From positions 1 to 40,012 of the forward strand of contig CACEYZ010000001.1 of assembly GCA_902563885.1 (NCBI GenBank): a stretch of 40,012 nt of DNA, in the 5' to 3' direction. Below, piece after piece: positions 1 through 9,159 of this stretch. Under the pieces are notes generated by a model. That model was not told the origin of the DNA. It saw only the letters and a program-made list of their open reading frames with translations, and did not search any database. The position numbers and the translations under genes were made by a program. This DNA is from an uncultured SAR86 cluster bacterium (GTDB lineage: Bacteria; Pseudomonadota; Gammaproteobacteria; Magnimaribacterales; TMED112). The first letter of the stretch is position 1. Each line of letters opens with the position of its first letter.

Positions 1-1
1 G

Positions 2-979
2 ATAGTGCTTTTTTTTGGAGATAAATTTATAGAATTCATAAGGTCTATTCAATTTAATCAAAAAATTGACGACAGAGGGCCCAAAAGTCATAAAGTTAAA
101 GATGGAACTCCTACGATGGGCGGGCTACTAATAATTGGTAGTGTTCTTTTATCAGGGTTTTTATGGGGAGATTTACAAAATAAATATCTTTTAATCTCAC
201 TGTTTACAATATTCTCCTTTGGATTAATTGGTTTTTTCGATGATTATAGAAAAGTCAAAAGCTTGGACTCAAAAGGTCTTTCTATGGTGACGAAAATCTT
301 CTTTCAAGTAGTTTTTGCTTTTATCGCATCATCTTTACTTTACTACAATGCAAATAGCACTGCAGAAACAAACTATATTGTTCCATTCTTTAAAACTGTC
401 TCGATTGATTTAGGCATTTTTTTTATTTTTATTTCGGTTTTTATACTTGTAGGAAGCTCAAATGCAGTGAACCTTACCGATGGATTGGATGGACTAGCAA
501 TTTTACCTGTAATAATAGTTACTGCTGCTTTGGGGTTTATAGCATGGTCTGCAGGAAATTTAATAGCCTCTGAATATTTATACATACCATATATAGAGGG
601 AACAGGAGAGCTACTGGTTCTTTGCGGGGCCATGATTGGAGCAGGGATTGGTTTTTTGTGGTTCAATACATACCCAGCCCAAATTTTTATGGGTGACATA
701 GGTTCACTATCCATGGGCTCATTCATCGCTTTAATAGCAATTATTGTTAGGCATGAAATAGTATTTGCAGTAATGGCAATGATTTTCATTATTGAAGCAA
801 TGAGCGTCATTCTTCAGGTTGCATCATTTCGCATAAGGAGAAAAAGAATTTTTAAAATGGCTCCATTACATCATCATTTTGAATTAATAGGATGGAAAGA
901 ACCAAAAATTATCGTACGTTTCTGGATAATAACTTTTATTTTTGTCTTGTTAGGACTATCTCTTTTAAAGATTAGATGA
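2..979 (+). CDS. mraY: Phospho-N-acetylmuramoyl-pentapeptide transferase MraY, 5' end cut by window
   Basis: Integral membrane enzyme that transfers phospho-MurNAc-pentapeptide from UDP to undecaprenyl phosphate, making lipid I. Visible family motifs are the DDYRK segment, NLTDGLDGLA, GDIGSL and the HHHFE loop near the C-terminus, separated by many hydrophobic helices. The frame is open to the window edge and the first aligned residues correspond to about residue 35 of the usual 360, so the true start lies upstream; the GTG at position 5 is internal. The stop overlaps the murD ATG by 4 bases. Identity is clear. Confidence 0.96.
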   Translation: MVLFFGDKFIEFIRSIQFNQKIDDRGPKSHKVKDGTPTMGGLLIIGSVLLSGFLWGDLQNKYLLISLFTIFSFGLIGFFDDYRKVKSLDSKGLSMVTKIFFQVVFAFIASSLLYYNANSTAETNYIVPFFKTVSIDLGIFFIFISVFILVGSSNAVNLTDGLDGLAILPVIIVTAALGFIAWSAGNLIASEYLYIPYIEGTGELLVLCGAMIGAGIGFLWFNTYPAQIFMGDIGSLSMGSFIALIAIIVRHEIVFAVMAMIFIIEAMSVILQVASFRIRRKRIFKMAPLHHHFELIGWKEPKIIVRFWIITFIFVLLGLSLLKIR

Positions 980-2049
980 AAAAATCGTTGATTCTAGGTT
1001 ATGGCATCACCGGAAAATCTTTTGCAAATTATCTAACTAAAAAAAAATTAAATTTTGAAATTTATGATAAAAACTTTAAAGGGAAAAAGTTTATAGCATT
1101 TCCAGAATATAAATATTTAAAGAAATATGAAAATATTTATATATCTCCTGGCTTCAAATTAAAAGAATATCTTTCAGAGACTGAAATAAGCAGTTTAGAG
1201 TTTCAAACTGATTTAGATATATTTTTTAAGCACAATAATTCATATAAGATCGGTGTTACGGGAACAAATGGTAAAAGTTCATTTGCTTATTATTTAGAGC
1301 AAATTTTAAATCAAGTCTCGAGTGGAATCATTGTTGGAAATTTTGGCAACCCTGTCTTAGACTTCCTTCAGCATAAAAAAAAATACTCAATAGTTGAGCT
1401 TTCAAGCTTCCAGCTCGAAAAACTGAATAAATCATTGCTAGACTTATCAGTAATTACAAATATTTCTCCAGATCATCTTGATTTTCACGGTAATTTCGAA
1501 AATTACAAAAAAGCAAAGCTTAAAATTTGCAACAACAGAGCAAAAACTTTTTTCGCAGATACTAATATGAGTCTTAAAGATTTCGCCTTTGAAATTGCAT
1601 CAAGTTTAGAAAAAATAGATTCTAATACTTCCAGACCTCTAAATGATCTTCCGCACAGACTTGAGGAGGTTATTCCAGGAATAATTAATGATTCAAAATC
1701 AACTAATTCAGCTTCTTTGCTATATGCGATAAAGAAATTAAATTTTGATGGCAATCTAATAATTTGTGGTGATCCTAGAAAAGAGCCAAAATCCTATGAA
1801 GTTTATGGACCTCAGCAAGTCTATATTTTTGGTATGCATAGAAATGAGCTTATGGAAAAAGTTCAAAGTAGAAGAAGTAACATCAAAACTTTTTCAAATT
1901 TAGATTTAGTTTTACAAGATATAAAGAAAGCAGATTCAAAGCCAAACATTCTTTTTTCACCAGGCAACTCAAGTGGTAAGGATTTTAAAAATTTTGAAGA
2001 TAGAGGTAATTTCTTCAAAGATAAAGTATTAGAATATTTTAGTGATTGA
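976..2049 (+). CDS. murD: UDP-N-acetylmuramoyl-L-alanine:D-glutamate ligase MurD, shortened
   Basis: Cytoplasmic ATP-dependent ligase adding D-Glu to UDP-MurNAc-L-Ala. There is an N-terminal Rossmann-like segment (LILGYGITG), the Walker A motif GVTGTNGKSS with Lys100, ELSSFQLE, DHLDFHG, the YKKAK segment whose Lys181 matches the carbamylated lysine, then LPHRLE (His227) and INDSKSTN. The protein has 357 residues where about 440 is usual. The spacing from Lys181 to His227 is roughly 57 residues shorter than in E. coli MurD, and the conserved G-x-HN-x-x-N segment of the central domain is not present. No frameshift is visible. It overlaps mraY by 4 bases and ftsW by 8. Confidence 0.93.
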   Translation: MKKSLILGYGITGKSFANYLTKKKLNFEIYDKNFKGKKFIAFPEYKYLKKYENIYISPGFKLKEYLSETEISSLEFQTDLDIFFKHNNSYKIGVTGTNGKSSFAYYLEQILNQVSSGIIVGNFGNPVLDFLQHKKKYSIVELSSFQLEKLNKSLLDLSVITNISPDHLDFHGNFENYKKAKLKICNNRAKTFFADTNMSLKDFAFEIASSLEKIDSNTSRPLNDLPHRLEEVIPGIINDSKSTNSASLLYAIKKLNFDGNLIICGDPRKEPKSYEVYGPQQVYIFGMHRNELMEKVQSRRSNIKTFSNLDLVLQDIKKADSKPNILFSPGNSSGKDFKNFEDRGNFFKDKVLEYFSD

Positions 2050-3160
2050 AAAGCACACTTTTTTTGATAAGTATTTAGTTGTTCCAATTATTATTCTTAC
2101 ACTGATAAGTCTTGTCTTCATTTTTTCATCTTCGGCTCCTTACGCAGGCGAAAAATATCTTGATCCATATTATTTCTTTGAGAGACAAATCATCGCTTTA
2201 TCAATAGGAATTTTGATAAGCTCTTTTGTTCTCTTTATTCCAATATCCTTTTATAGAGAAAATGGTGCTATTTTTATTTTTCTATCACTACTTCTGCTTA
2301 TTTTAGTATTAATTCCCTCAGTGGGTACAGAAGTAAATGGAAGTAGAAGATGGTTAAGAATTGTTTCGTTTAATCTACAACCCTCAGAGGTTGCAAAAGT
2401 TCTTGTGCCCCTATATTTATGCGGGTATTCCCTACGAAGAAAAAGGCAACTCGAGACATCCTGGTGGGGATTTTCCAAACCTCTAGTTCTAATTTTGATT
2501 TTTTGTATTCTTTTATTTCTTGAACCTGACTACGGAGCAACAATAGTTTTATTTTGCGTGGGGATGGTTGTTTTATTTTGTGGTGGAGCAAAAATTTCAC
2601 AGCTTGGAATATTATTAGTTTCATTCTTTGTCTTGATGTCAATTTTAATATATTTCAATGAAGAGAGATTCAGCAGATTGATAAGTTTTACAGATCCTTT
2701 CGATGATATTGAGAGGACTGACTATCAGCTACTAATGGCATTGATTGCAATTATTAACGGAAATTGGTTTGGCTTGGGTATCGGTGAAAGTACTCAAAAG
2801 TACTTTTTTTTACCTGAAGCACATACTGATTTTATTTTTTCAATATATGCTGAGGAAACAGGATTTGCTGGAATATTAATATTATTTACCTGTTATTTAA
2901 CTATGCTTTACAGGATATATAGGCTTGCGTATATCTCATACAAAAAAAATTATACCTTTAACAGTTTCATAATAATTTCATTTGGGTTTCTATTTTTTGT
3001 GCAAACACTTGCAAATATATTTGTTAATGTAGGATTAATTCCTACTAAAGGATTACCCCTTCCTTTTATAAGCTACGGAGGATCAAGTATCATTATGAAC
3101 TTTATATTTCTTTCTATCGCAATGAGAGCGAGCTGGGAATTTAGGAATGGGATTAAATGA
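2042..3160 (+). CDS. ftsW: Septal peptidoglycan glycosyltransferase FtsW (SEDS family)
   Basis: Polytopic inner-membrane SEDS protein that polymerises lipid II at the division septum with its partner FtsI. The length (372 residues), about ten hydrophobic helices, the NGSRRWL segment, the LQPSEVAK motif and the C-terminal GLPLPFISYGGSS motif are all typical. The GTG start lies inside the end of murD (8-base overlap). The place between murD and murG is the standard division-cluster order, which separates it from the paralogue RodA. Confidence 0.95.
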   Translation: MIEKHTFFDKYLVVPIIILTLISLVFIFSSSAPYAGEKYLDPYYFFERQIIALSIGILISSFVLFIPISFYRENGAIFIFLSLLLLILVLIPSVGTEVNGSRRWLRIVSFNLQPSEVAKVLVPLYLCGYSLRRKRQLETSWWGFSKPLVLILIFCILLFLEPDYGATIVLFCVGMVVLFCGGAKISQLGILLVSFFVLMSILIYFNEERFSRLISFTDPFDDIERTDYQLLMALIAIINGNWFGLGIGESTQKYFFLPEAHTDFIFSIYAEETGFAGILILFTCYLTMLYRIYRLAYISYKKNYTFNSFIIISFGFLFFVQTLANIFVNVGLIPTKGLPLPFISYGGSSIIMNFIFLSIAMRASWEFRNGIK

Positions 3161-4158
3161 AAATTGCAATCTTTGCTGCTGGAACAGGCGGTCATATCTA
3201 CCCAGCATTAACAATTGCTAAAGAATTTAATAAAAAAGATATTATTTTTTTCGCATCATCCAGAAAACTTGAAAAAAAAATATATAGAGATTCAAAATTT
3301 ACGACTATTCATCTAAAAATAGATGGTTTTAGGGGTAAAAATTTATTAAAAAAATTATTGTGGCCTTTTAGTTTTTTTTTAAATTTATTCCATTTCCTTA
3401 AAAACTTCATAGAATTTAAGCCTGATAAAATTCTTGTTATGGGTGGATACATATCAATTTTTGGTGTTCTTGCCGCTCTGATATTTAGAAAAAAAATCTA
3501 TATACATGAACAAAATTCAGTAATCGGCACATTAAATAAATTTGCTAAAAATTTTAGTCACAAATTCTTTTCCAGTTTTCAGAATGTTGCGAGTAATGAA
3601 ATTTATACTGGCAATCCAATTAGAAATAAAATTACAACTAAAGGTTATGAATTAAATAAAGAAAAGAAATCTATCCTTGTGCTTGGTGGCAGTCAAGGCG
3701 CGAATTTTTTTAATGAAAAATTAATAAAGGTTTTGGAGAAGGCTAATTTTTCAGAAGAAATTATTTTCCAAACAGGTAGGAAAAAAGCTATTAATTCTTT
3801 GAGTAATATTAAGCAGGTTGAATATATTAATGAAATAGAAGATGTCTTTGCACAAACAAAATTTGTTATTTGTAGAAGTGGCGCATCTACTGTTGCTGAA
3901 CTTCAAACATATGCTATGCCAGCTATTTTCATACCTATTCTTAATTCAATTGATGATCATCAGACAGTTAATGCACAAAATGCATGTAAAAATGGTGGCG
4001 GAATATATCTAAGCGAAAAAAGTTTTTCTGAAGATTTATTTCTTAAAGAAATAACTTCCTTTTATAATTCTGACCTGAACAAAAGAAGTAAAAATATGTT
4101 TAATGACATACATAAAGATGCAGCTTTAAGGATAGCAAATGAAATTAAGCAAAATTAA
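3157..4158 (+). CDS. murG: UDP-GlcNAc:lipid I N-acetylglucosaminyltransferase MurG
   Basis: Peripheral membrane GT-B enzyme that converts lipid I to lipid II on the cytoplasmic face. The N-terminal glycine loop AAGTGGHIYPAL, the GGYIS segment, IHEQNSVIG, the second-domain loop GGSQGANFFNE and CRSGASTVAEL are present in order. It has 333 residues, slightly short for the family (about 355). The ATG overlaps the ftsW stop by 4 bases (ATGA), suggesting translational coupling; its 3' end overlaps murC by 20 bases. Confidence 0.96.
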   Translation: MKIAIFAAGTGGHIYPALTIAKEFNKKDIIFFASSRKLEKKIYRDSKFTTIHLKIDGFRGKNLLKKLLWPFSFFLNLFHFLKNFIEFKPDKILVMGGYISIFGVLAALIFRKKIYIHEQNSVIGTLNKFAKNFSHKFFSSFQNVASNEIYTGNPIRNKITTKGYELNKEKKSILVLGGSQGANFFNEKLIKVLEKANFSEEIIFQTGRKKAINSLSNIKQVEYINEIEDVFAQTKFVICRSGASTVAELQTYAMPAIFIPILNSIDDHQTVNAQNACKNGGGIYLSEKSFSEDLFLKEITSFYNSDLNKRSKNMFNDIHKDAALRIANEIKQN

Positions 4159-5530
4159 ATATATTCATTTCATTGGAATTGGAGGAGTAGGTATGGTAGG
4201 AATTGCAGAACTTCTTCTGAATCAAGGGTATAAAATTTCTGGAAGTGACCTGTCAGAGAGTAAAAATACTCTTAGGTTAAAAAAATTAGGAGCTATTATA
4301 AAAATTGGTCATACCAAGGAGAATATTAAAAAAGCTGATGTAGTAGTGTTTTCTTCGGCAGTTAATAAAACGAACCCTGAAATAATAGAAGCCAAAAAAC
4401 AAGGCATAACTTTAATACCAAGAGCTGAGATGTTAGCTAGCATTATGCGTGGTTTTCAAAGTATTGCCGTTGCAGGTTCTCATGGAAAAACAACAACAAC
4501 CAGTTTAATTGCTCATATTTTTACCGAGGCTGAACTTGATCCAACATATATTATTGGGGGCAGAATTTTAGGAATGGAAGATAAAAGTATTTTGGGTTCT
4601 AGTGACTATATTGTCGTCGAAGCAGATGAAAGTGACGCATCATTTTTGCATCTTAATCCAGAGATATCAGTATTAACAAATATTGATAACGATCATTTGG
4701 ATTTTTATGAAAATAATCCAAAGAAAATAAGTGATACCTTTTTACAATTTCTCGAAAAACTACCATTTTTTGGCGTGGGGATTATTTGCACTGATGACCC
4801 AAAATCAAAAAAACTTTATCAAAAACTTTCTAGAAGAAAAATATCATTTGGATTTGAACGAACTTCAGATTTTTCTATTAAAAATTATAAACAAACTAGA
4901 AATCATCAAGAATTTATATTGAAAGATAACATTAAGAAGTTTGAGTTTGATATAAAACTAAAAATTCCTGGCAAACATAATGCTCTAAATGCTACTGCTG
5001 CTTTTATTGTTGCTCAACAAGCAGGGATACAAACCAACGTTATTAAGAATTCTTTAAAAAATTTTTCTGGTGTTTCTAGAAGATTTGAAGAAAAAGGTAC
5101 TGTGCAAATAAATGGGAAAGAGGTGCTAGTAGTTGATGATTATGGACATCATCCCACAGAGATACAATCTACAATTCAAGCAGCCAAGTCAAAATATAAA
5201 GGCAAGCCAATAAATATGATTTTTCAACCTCATCGCTATTCTCGATCATCAATATTGTTCAAGGAATTTATATCAGTACTTTCAGATACTGATTCTGTAC
5301 AGTTAATGGATATTTACTCTGCAGGAGAAGCAAATACGTCGGGCATTTCTAGTTACGACTTTGTAGACTCTTTATTAAGAAAGAATATTGATGCTAAATA
5401 TGCAAAAAATCTAAATCAAATAAGAAAGAACTTAAATGAAAGTATTAAAAAAGACAGTATTCTCATTATTCAGGGAGCTGGTAATGTTTCAGATATAACA
5501 GCATCTCTCATGGCTATTGGAAAAAAATGA
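4139..5530 (+). CDS. murC: UDP-N-acetylmuramate:L-alanine ligase MurC
   Basis: Cytoplasmic ATP-dependent ligase that adds L-Ala to UDP-MurNAc, the first amino acid of the stem peptide. It carries the GIGGVGM nucleotide-binding start, the Walker A GSHGKTTTT, EADESDASF, the intact GKHNALNATAA segment (useful as a contrast with the MurD in this window), SRRFEEKG and DDYGHHPTEI. At 463 residues it has normal length. The start lies 20 bases inside murG. Confidence 0.96.
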   Translation: MKLSKIKYIHFIGIGGVGMVGIAELLLNQGYKISGSDLSESKNTLRLKKLGAIIKIGHTKENIKKADVVVFSSAVNKTNPEIIEAKKQGITLIPRAEMLASIMRGFQSIAVAGSHGKTTTTSLIAHIFTEAELDPTYIIGGRILGMEDKSILGSSDYIVVEADESDASFLHLNPEISVLTNIDNDHLDFYENNPKKISDTFLQFLEKLPFFGVGIICTDDPKSKKLYQKLSRRKISFGFERTSDFSIKNYKQTRNHQEFILKDNIKKFEFDIKLKIPGKHNALNATAAFIVAQQAGIQTNVIKNSLKNFSGVSRRFEEKGTVQINGKEVLVVDDYGHHPTEIQSTIQAAKSKYKGKPINMIFQPHRYSRSSILFKEFISVLSDTDSVQLMDIYSAGEANTSGISSYDFVDSLLRKNIDAKYAKNLNQIRKNLNESIKKDSILIIQGAGNVSDITASLMAIGKK

Positions 5531-6414
5531 AAAGAGTTGAAATTATTTATGGCGGAGCATCTAATGAAAAAGAAATTTCGTATCTTACAGCTAAATCAAT
5601 TTATGCACATATTGATACCGATTTATATAATCCAGGATTAACTGATTTATCTAAATTTGATCCAGATAATTTTGATAATGAAACTATTTTTTTTATAGCT
5701 GTGCATGGAGAAGGTGGCGAAGATGGAAAAATTCAGACACTATTAGAAAATAAAAAAAGAAAATTTACAGGATCTAGTTCAGAATCATGTATTTTAACCT
5801 GGGATAAAGTTGCAACAAAAAGAACACTAATAGAAAATGACATCCTTACTCCTCAATTTAAATCTATAAAAAATAATGAACATTTTGATTTTAATGACAG
5901 CTTTTTTGCAGAGAATGAACACTATTTTGTAAAGCCAAATTTTAACGGTTCTAGCTACGGCATTTCAAAAGTTTCAGATAAAAAATTCAATGAGGCTTTA
6001 AAGGAAGCCAGAAATTACTCTACTGAAGTGATTATTGAAAAAAGTTTTAATGGACCTGAATATACAGTTGCTTTGTTGAAAGGGAAGCCTTTGATGCCAT
6101 TGCAAATATTACATGACCCCATGAGAGGATTCTACGATTATGAGGCAAAATATAATTCACAAAATACTCAAAAAATAAAAATCGAAGACAAAAGTATCGT
6201 AAAACGATTAAAAGAAATTTCTGAAAAAGTTTTTAAATGTTTAAATTGTAAAACATGGGCAAGAGTAGATTTTGTTTCTGAAGGAGAAAAATTGGCTGTA
6301 ATAGAAATTAACTCCGTACCAGGATTTACGGCTAAAAGTCTTTTCCCTTTGGCGGCAAAATATTCAGGTATAGAATATAAAGAACTTATAAGTTTGATCA
6401 TTGAAGATTGTTAA
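5527..6414 (+). CDS. ddl: D-alanine:D-alanine ligase
   Basis: Cytoplasmic ATP-grasp enzyme making the D-Ala-D-Ala dipeptide for MurF. Motifs: IYGGASNEKEIS at the N-terminus, HGEGGEDG, VKPNFNGSSYG, the YNSQNT region and EINSVPGFT with the Mg-binding Glu/Asn. It has 295 residues, close to the usual 305. Overlaps murC by 4 bases and ftsQ by 14. No murB lies between murC and ddl, which matches the E. coli-type order. Confidence 0.95.
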   Translation: MKRVEIIYGGASNEKEISYLTAKSIYAHIDTDLYNPGLTDLSKFDPDNFDNETIFFIAVHGEGGEDGKIQTLLENKKRKFTGSSSESCILTWDKVATKRTLIENDILTPQFKSIKNNEHFDFNDSFFAENEHYFVKPNFNGSSYGISKVSDKKFNEALKEARNYSTEVIIEKSFNGPEYTVALLKGKPLMPLQILHDPMRGFYDYEAKYNSQNTQKIKIEDKSIVKRLKEISEKVFKCLNCKTWARVDFVSEGEKLAVIEINSVPGFTAKSLFPLAAKYSGIEYKELISLIIEDC

Positions 6415-7027
6415 ATATTTAATTTTTTACCTACTTTTAATTTTGCTAATTTATTCTGTAAATTTGGCACTTCAAATTAATCAAATAAAGTTCAAAGTAC
6501 ATTTTTTATCACCTTATAACTGTGCTTCTTGTGAAAAAGTTCTAAAAAATGCATTCTTCCAAAGTGGGGAATTTGAAATATTTTTAAAAAATATTTCTTG
6601 GATTAAAAAAGCTGAAAAAACATACACTTTTACAGGACTAGAATTTTTTGTTGAAGCAAAAAAGCCACTTTTTAAAATCTCCTCACATATTTATTACGAT
6701 GAAAATTTCGAACCTTTTTTTTCTTTGCTTGAACATAATAAGATTGTTCTCAACATTCAAAACAAAAATTTACCATTAAGTGTAAAACAACAAGCAATTT
6801 TAATTTCAAACTCAGAATTAAGAGACAAAATAAAGAGTGTAATTTTTCACCAAACAGAAGGCTGGATATTAGATTTTAATGATTACAAAGTATTATTAGG
6901 GAAAAAAGAACTCCAAGCTAGATTAAAAAAAATAACTAAACTAACAAATAAATTAAATAAAAAAGATTTGAAGAATAAGTTTCTAGATTTAAGATACCCA
7001 AAGGGTTTTGTTATTAAAAATTTATGA
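6401..7027 (+). CDS. ftsQ: Cell division protein FtsQ, short and divergent
   Basis: Single-pass inner-membrane divisome protein that bridges FtsA/FtsK and FtsB/FtsL. Residues 6-24 form a membrane segment after a very short cytoplasmic tail. A POTRA-like region follows, with ISWIKKAEKTY matching the family segment, and the end FLDLRYPKGFVI is the typical FtsQ C-terminal strand. It has 208 residues against about 276 in E. coli. A TTG start at 6401 overlaps ddl by 14 bases. A C-x-x-C pair (Cys41, Cys44) lies in the predicted periplasmic part. Position between ddl and ftsA supports the call. Confidence 0.88.
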   Translation: MKIVKYLIFYLLLILLIYSVNLALQINQIKFKVHFLSPYNCASCEKVLKNAFFQSGEFEIFLKNISWIKKAEKTYTFTGLEFFVEAKKPLFKISSHIYYDENFEPFFSLLEHNKIVLNIQNKNLPLSVKQQAILISNSELRDKIKSVIFHQTEGWILDFNDYKVLLGKKELQARLKKITKLTNKLNKKDLKNKFLDLRYPKGFVIKNL

Positions 7028-8223
7028 TTTCAATTCTTGATTTAGGTACATCAAAAATAAGTGCAGCTTTAGCATCTTATGAAAACAATAAATTAAAGGT
7101 TTTAGAATTTTGCACAGTCAAATCAGAGGGTTTTCAAAGTGGAACTATTATAGATCTTAATCTTGCATCAAAATCTATTGGAAACTGTATTTCAGAACTT
7201 GAATCAAAGTCTCAACAAAAAATTAAGAATCTTTATGTTTCATTTTCTGATGAAAAGATTATAGGCAATGAAACAACTGGACATTCAACTGGAAATGAAC
7301 GTGAGATTGTTATTAAAGATATGAAACAAGCTATGAAATCCTCTACAGAATATTTAGTGCCAGAAAATATTGACCTTTTGTATCCTGTTTTTAAAGATTT
7401 TGTAATTGATGGTAAAGATGGAATTGTAGATCCCAGAGGAATGAGGGGGGTAAGATTACAGGCAAAGACACATTTAATTTATTGCTCAAAGAATATGAAA
7501 AACAACATAAAACAATGTGTTGAGGAAAGAAATAATTTGAAAATTCAAAAATATTTCTTTAGTCAGCTTGGTGCTGCTGATTGCACTTTATCAAATGATC
7601 AAAAAAATTTAGGAGTATGTTTGATTGATATCGGTGCGGGAACAACTGATATTTCTGTGTATAAATCTGGGAAGATAATATTTTCAAAAGTATTTGATAG
7701 AGGTGGGGAATATTTAACAGATAGAATAGCCTTTCATCTTGAGATACCTACACATAAAGCAGAAGAGATGAAACTCAAACATGGTACAGCGTTAGAAAAT
7801 CAAGCTAATAATGAAATTCTAAAAGTTGGAAATCTTAATGATGGCATTCAAAAAGAAATCTCTCGAAGAGATCTTGCAAAGGTAATTGAGACACACCTAT
7901 CACTTTTGTTTCGTGAATGTTTAAGAATTGTGCAAGATGGTGGATTCAATGAAAAGATTCCTGCAGGCTTTGTTTTTACAGGCGGCACTTCAAACCTTGA
8001 AGGAATACAGGATTTAGGTAAAGAAATAATGCAAAAAAATGTAAAAATTGGCATACCTGAATACAATATTCCTGAAATATCTGAAAGTTTGCTTAAACCA
8101 CAATATTCTTCTTTTGTAGGTATGCTAAATTTTTGTGTAAAAGAAGAGAACAAACACTTTAAATTTAATAGTAGCGAGGGTATGATAGACCAAATTCGTG
8201 GCTGGTTAGGTCTAGAAATGTGA
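7024..8223 (+). CDS. ftsA: Cell division protein FtsA
   Basis: Actin-like ATPase that tethers FtsZ to the membrane and recruits late division proteins. The phosphate-1 loop DLGTSK is near the N-terminus, DIGAGTTDIS marks phosphate 2 and FTGGTSNLEG the adenosine loop. The C-terminal amphipathic helix DQIRGWLGLEM is the usual membrane-targeting sequence. It has 399 residues. It overlaps ftsQ by 4 bases. Unusually, the next gene is rpsF, not ftsZ. Confidence 0.95.
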   Translation: MISILDLGTSKISAALASYENNKLKVLEFCTVKSEGFQSGTIIDLNLASKSIGNCISELESKSQQKIKNLYVSFSDEKIIGNETTGHSTGNEREIVIKDMKQAMKSSTEYLVPENIDLLYPVFKDFVIDGKDGIVDPRGMRGVRLQAKTHLIYCSKNMKNNIKQCVEERNNLKIQKYFFSQLGAADCTLSNDQKNLGVCLIDIGAGTTDISVYKSGKIIFSKVFDRGGEYLTDRIAFHLEIPTHKAEEMKLKHGTALENQANNEILKVGNLNDGIQKEISRRDLAKVIETHLSLLFRECLRIVQDGGFNEKIPAGFVFTGGTSNLEGIQDLGKEIMQKNVKIGIPEYNIPEISESLLKPQYSSFVGMLNFCVKEENKHFKFNSSEGMIDQIRGWLGLEM

Positions 8224-8507
8224 TGCAAAATTACGAGTTAATGTTACTTCTCAATCCCAATGCAGTGGATGAAGTAGATATTTTTTTAGCATCGCTTGAA
8301 AAGCTCATTAAAGAAAACAAAGGAAATCTTGTAAATACTAAGCTTTTAGGGAAAAGACAGTTGGCATATCCGATAAATAATATGAATTATGCGAATTATG
8401 TGCATTTAGACGTTGAATTAAATACCAATACGCTTCAGCTTCTTGAAGAAAAATTTAAATTCGATCAAAACGTCTTTAGACATTTAACAGTAAAGGTTGA
8501 ACAATAG
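8223..8507 (+). CDS. rpsF: 30S ribosomal protein bS6
   Basis: Small-subunit protein that pairs with bS18 on the 16S rRNA central domain. The opening [13 protein letters not shown], the [11 protein letters not shown] strand and [10 protein letters not shown] match the family; 94 residues. A GTG at 8220 precedes the ATG at 8223 in frame; the ATG gives the family N-terminus and is preferred. The start abuts the ftsA stop (ATGTGATG), so translation is probably coupled to ftsA. It lacks the long acidic tail seen in E. coli S6. Confidence 0.94.
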   Translation: MQNYELMLLLNPNAVDEVDIFLASLEKLIKENKGNLVNTKLLGKRQLAYPINNMNYANYVHLDVELNTNTLQLLEEKFKFDQNVFRHLTVKVEQ

Positions 8508-8713
8508 TGAGTGAAGAAAAGAAAAAAGTTATTGATTACAAAGATCCCGATACATTAAAAACATTTATTTCTGAGAACGGCAAAATAAATTCTTCCAGAT
8601 ACACAAGACTTACAGCAAAAGAACAAAGAAAACTCAATAAGGCAATAAAAAGAGCCAGATTGCTTGGATTATTACCATTTACAGACAAGCATAAGATTGA
8701 GGAAAAGAAATGA
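8507..8713 (+). CDS. rpsR: 30S ribosomal protein bS18
   Basis: Small-subunit protein partner of bS6. [33 protein letters not shown] and [12 protein letters not shown] are diagnostic. It has 68 residues; the basic N-terminal stretch that usually precedes IDYKD (with Arg- and Cys-rich residues) is reduced to MSEEKKKV. The GTG start shares a base with the rpsF stop. No priB lies between rpsF and rpsR, unlike in many enteric bacteria. Confidence 0.94.
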   Translation: MSEEKKKVIDYKDPDTLKTFISENGKINSSRYTRLTAKEQRKLNKAIKRARLLGLLPFTDKHKIEEKK

Positions 8714-9159
8714 AAGTTGTCTTAGTTACAAAGATTAAAAATCTTGGGGAGATTGGTGATGTTGTAGATGTTAAATCAGGCTTTGCAAGAAATTTTTTAC
8801 TTCCTTATCATAAAGCTCTTCCTGCTACAGATAAATACATAGAGCAATTTGAAAAAGATAAAGAAAAATATCTTAAACAAGCCAATGATGAATATTCATT
8901 AGCAGAGGCAAATGCTTTAAAGTTAGAGAAAGTAAAACTTGAAATTACTGCCAATGCACAAGAAAGTGGTGCTCTTTTTGGCTCGGTGGGTATATCAGAG
9001 ATTTTAAGCGCTCTACATGAAAAAGGTTTAGATTTTTTAAACAAATCAAATATCATTTTATCCACAGGGCCAATAAAAGAAGTCGGTGAATTTGAAGTAA
9101 ACGTTGAACTTCATCCAGAAATAGTTAAATCTATATCTATTGAAGTAAAATCAACGTAA
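8710..9159 (+). CDS. rplI: 50S ribosomal protein bL9
   Basis: Large-subunit protein near the L1 stalk. The N-terminal domain has [19 protein letters not shown] and GFARNFLLP, followed by the long connecting helix (about residues 40-75) and a C-terminal domain with SGALFGSVG. 149 residues is the normal length. It overlaps rpsR by 4 bases (ATGA) and dnaB by 1 base. Confidence 0.95.
   Translation: MKVVLVTKIKNLGEIGDVVDVKSGFARNFLLPYHKALPATDKYIEQFEKDKEKYLKQANDEYSLAEANALKLEKVKLEITANAQESGALFGSVGISEILSALHEKGLDFLNKSNIILSTGPIKEVGEFEVNVELHPEIVKSISIEVKST

Noticed and set aside
373..810. 145-codon open frame on the minus strand within mraY
   Set aside because: Antisense to a clear MraY; hydrophobic composition reflects the complement of membrane-helix codons, and no family motif is visible.
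1503..2087. Minus-strand open frames over the murD 3' half
   Set aside because: They lie opposite conserved MurD and FtsW coding sequence, have no motif and no ribosome site; shadows of the real genes.
4731..4922. 63-codon plus-strand frame inside murC
   Set aside because: Out-of-frame within a normal-length MurC, no domain and no start signal.
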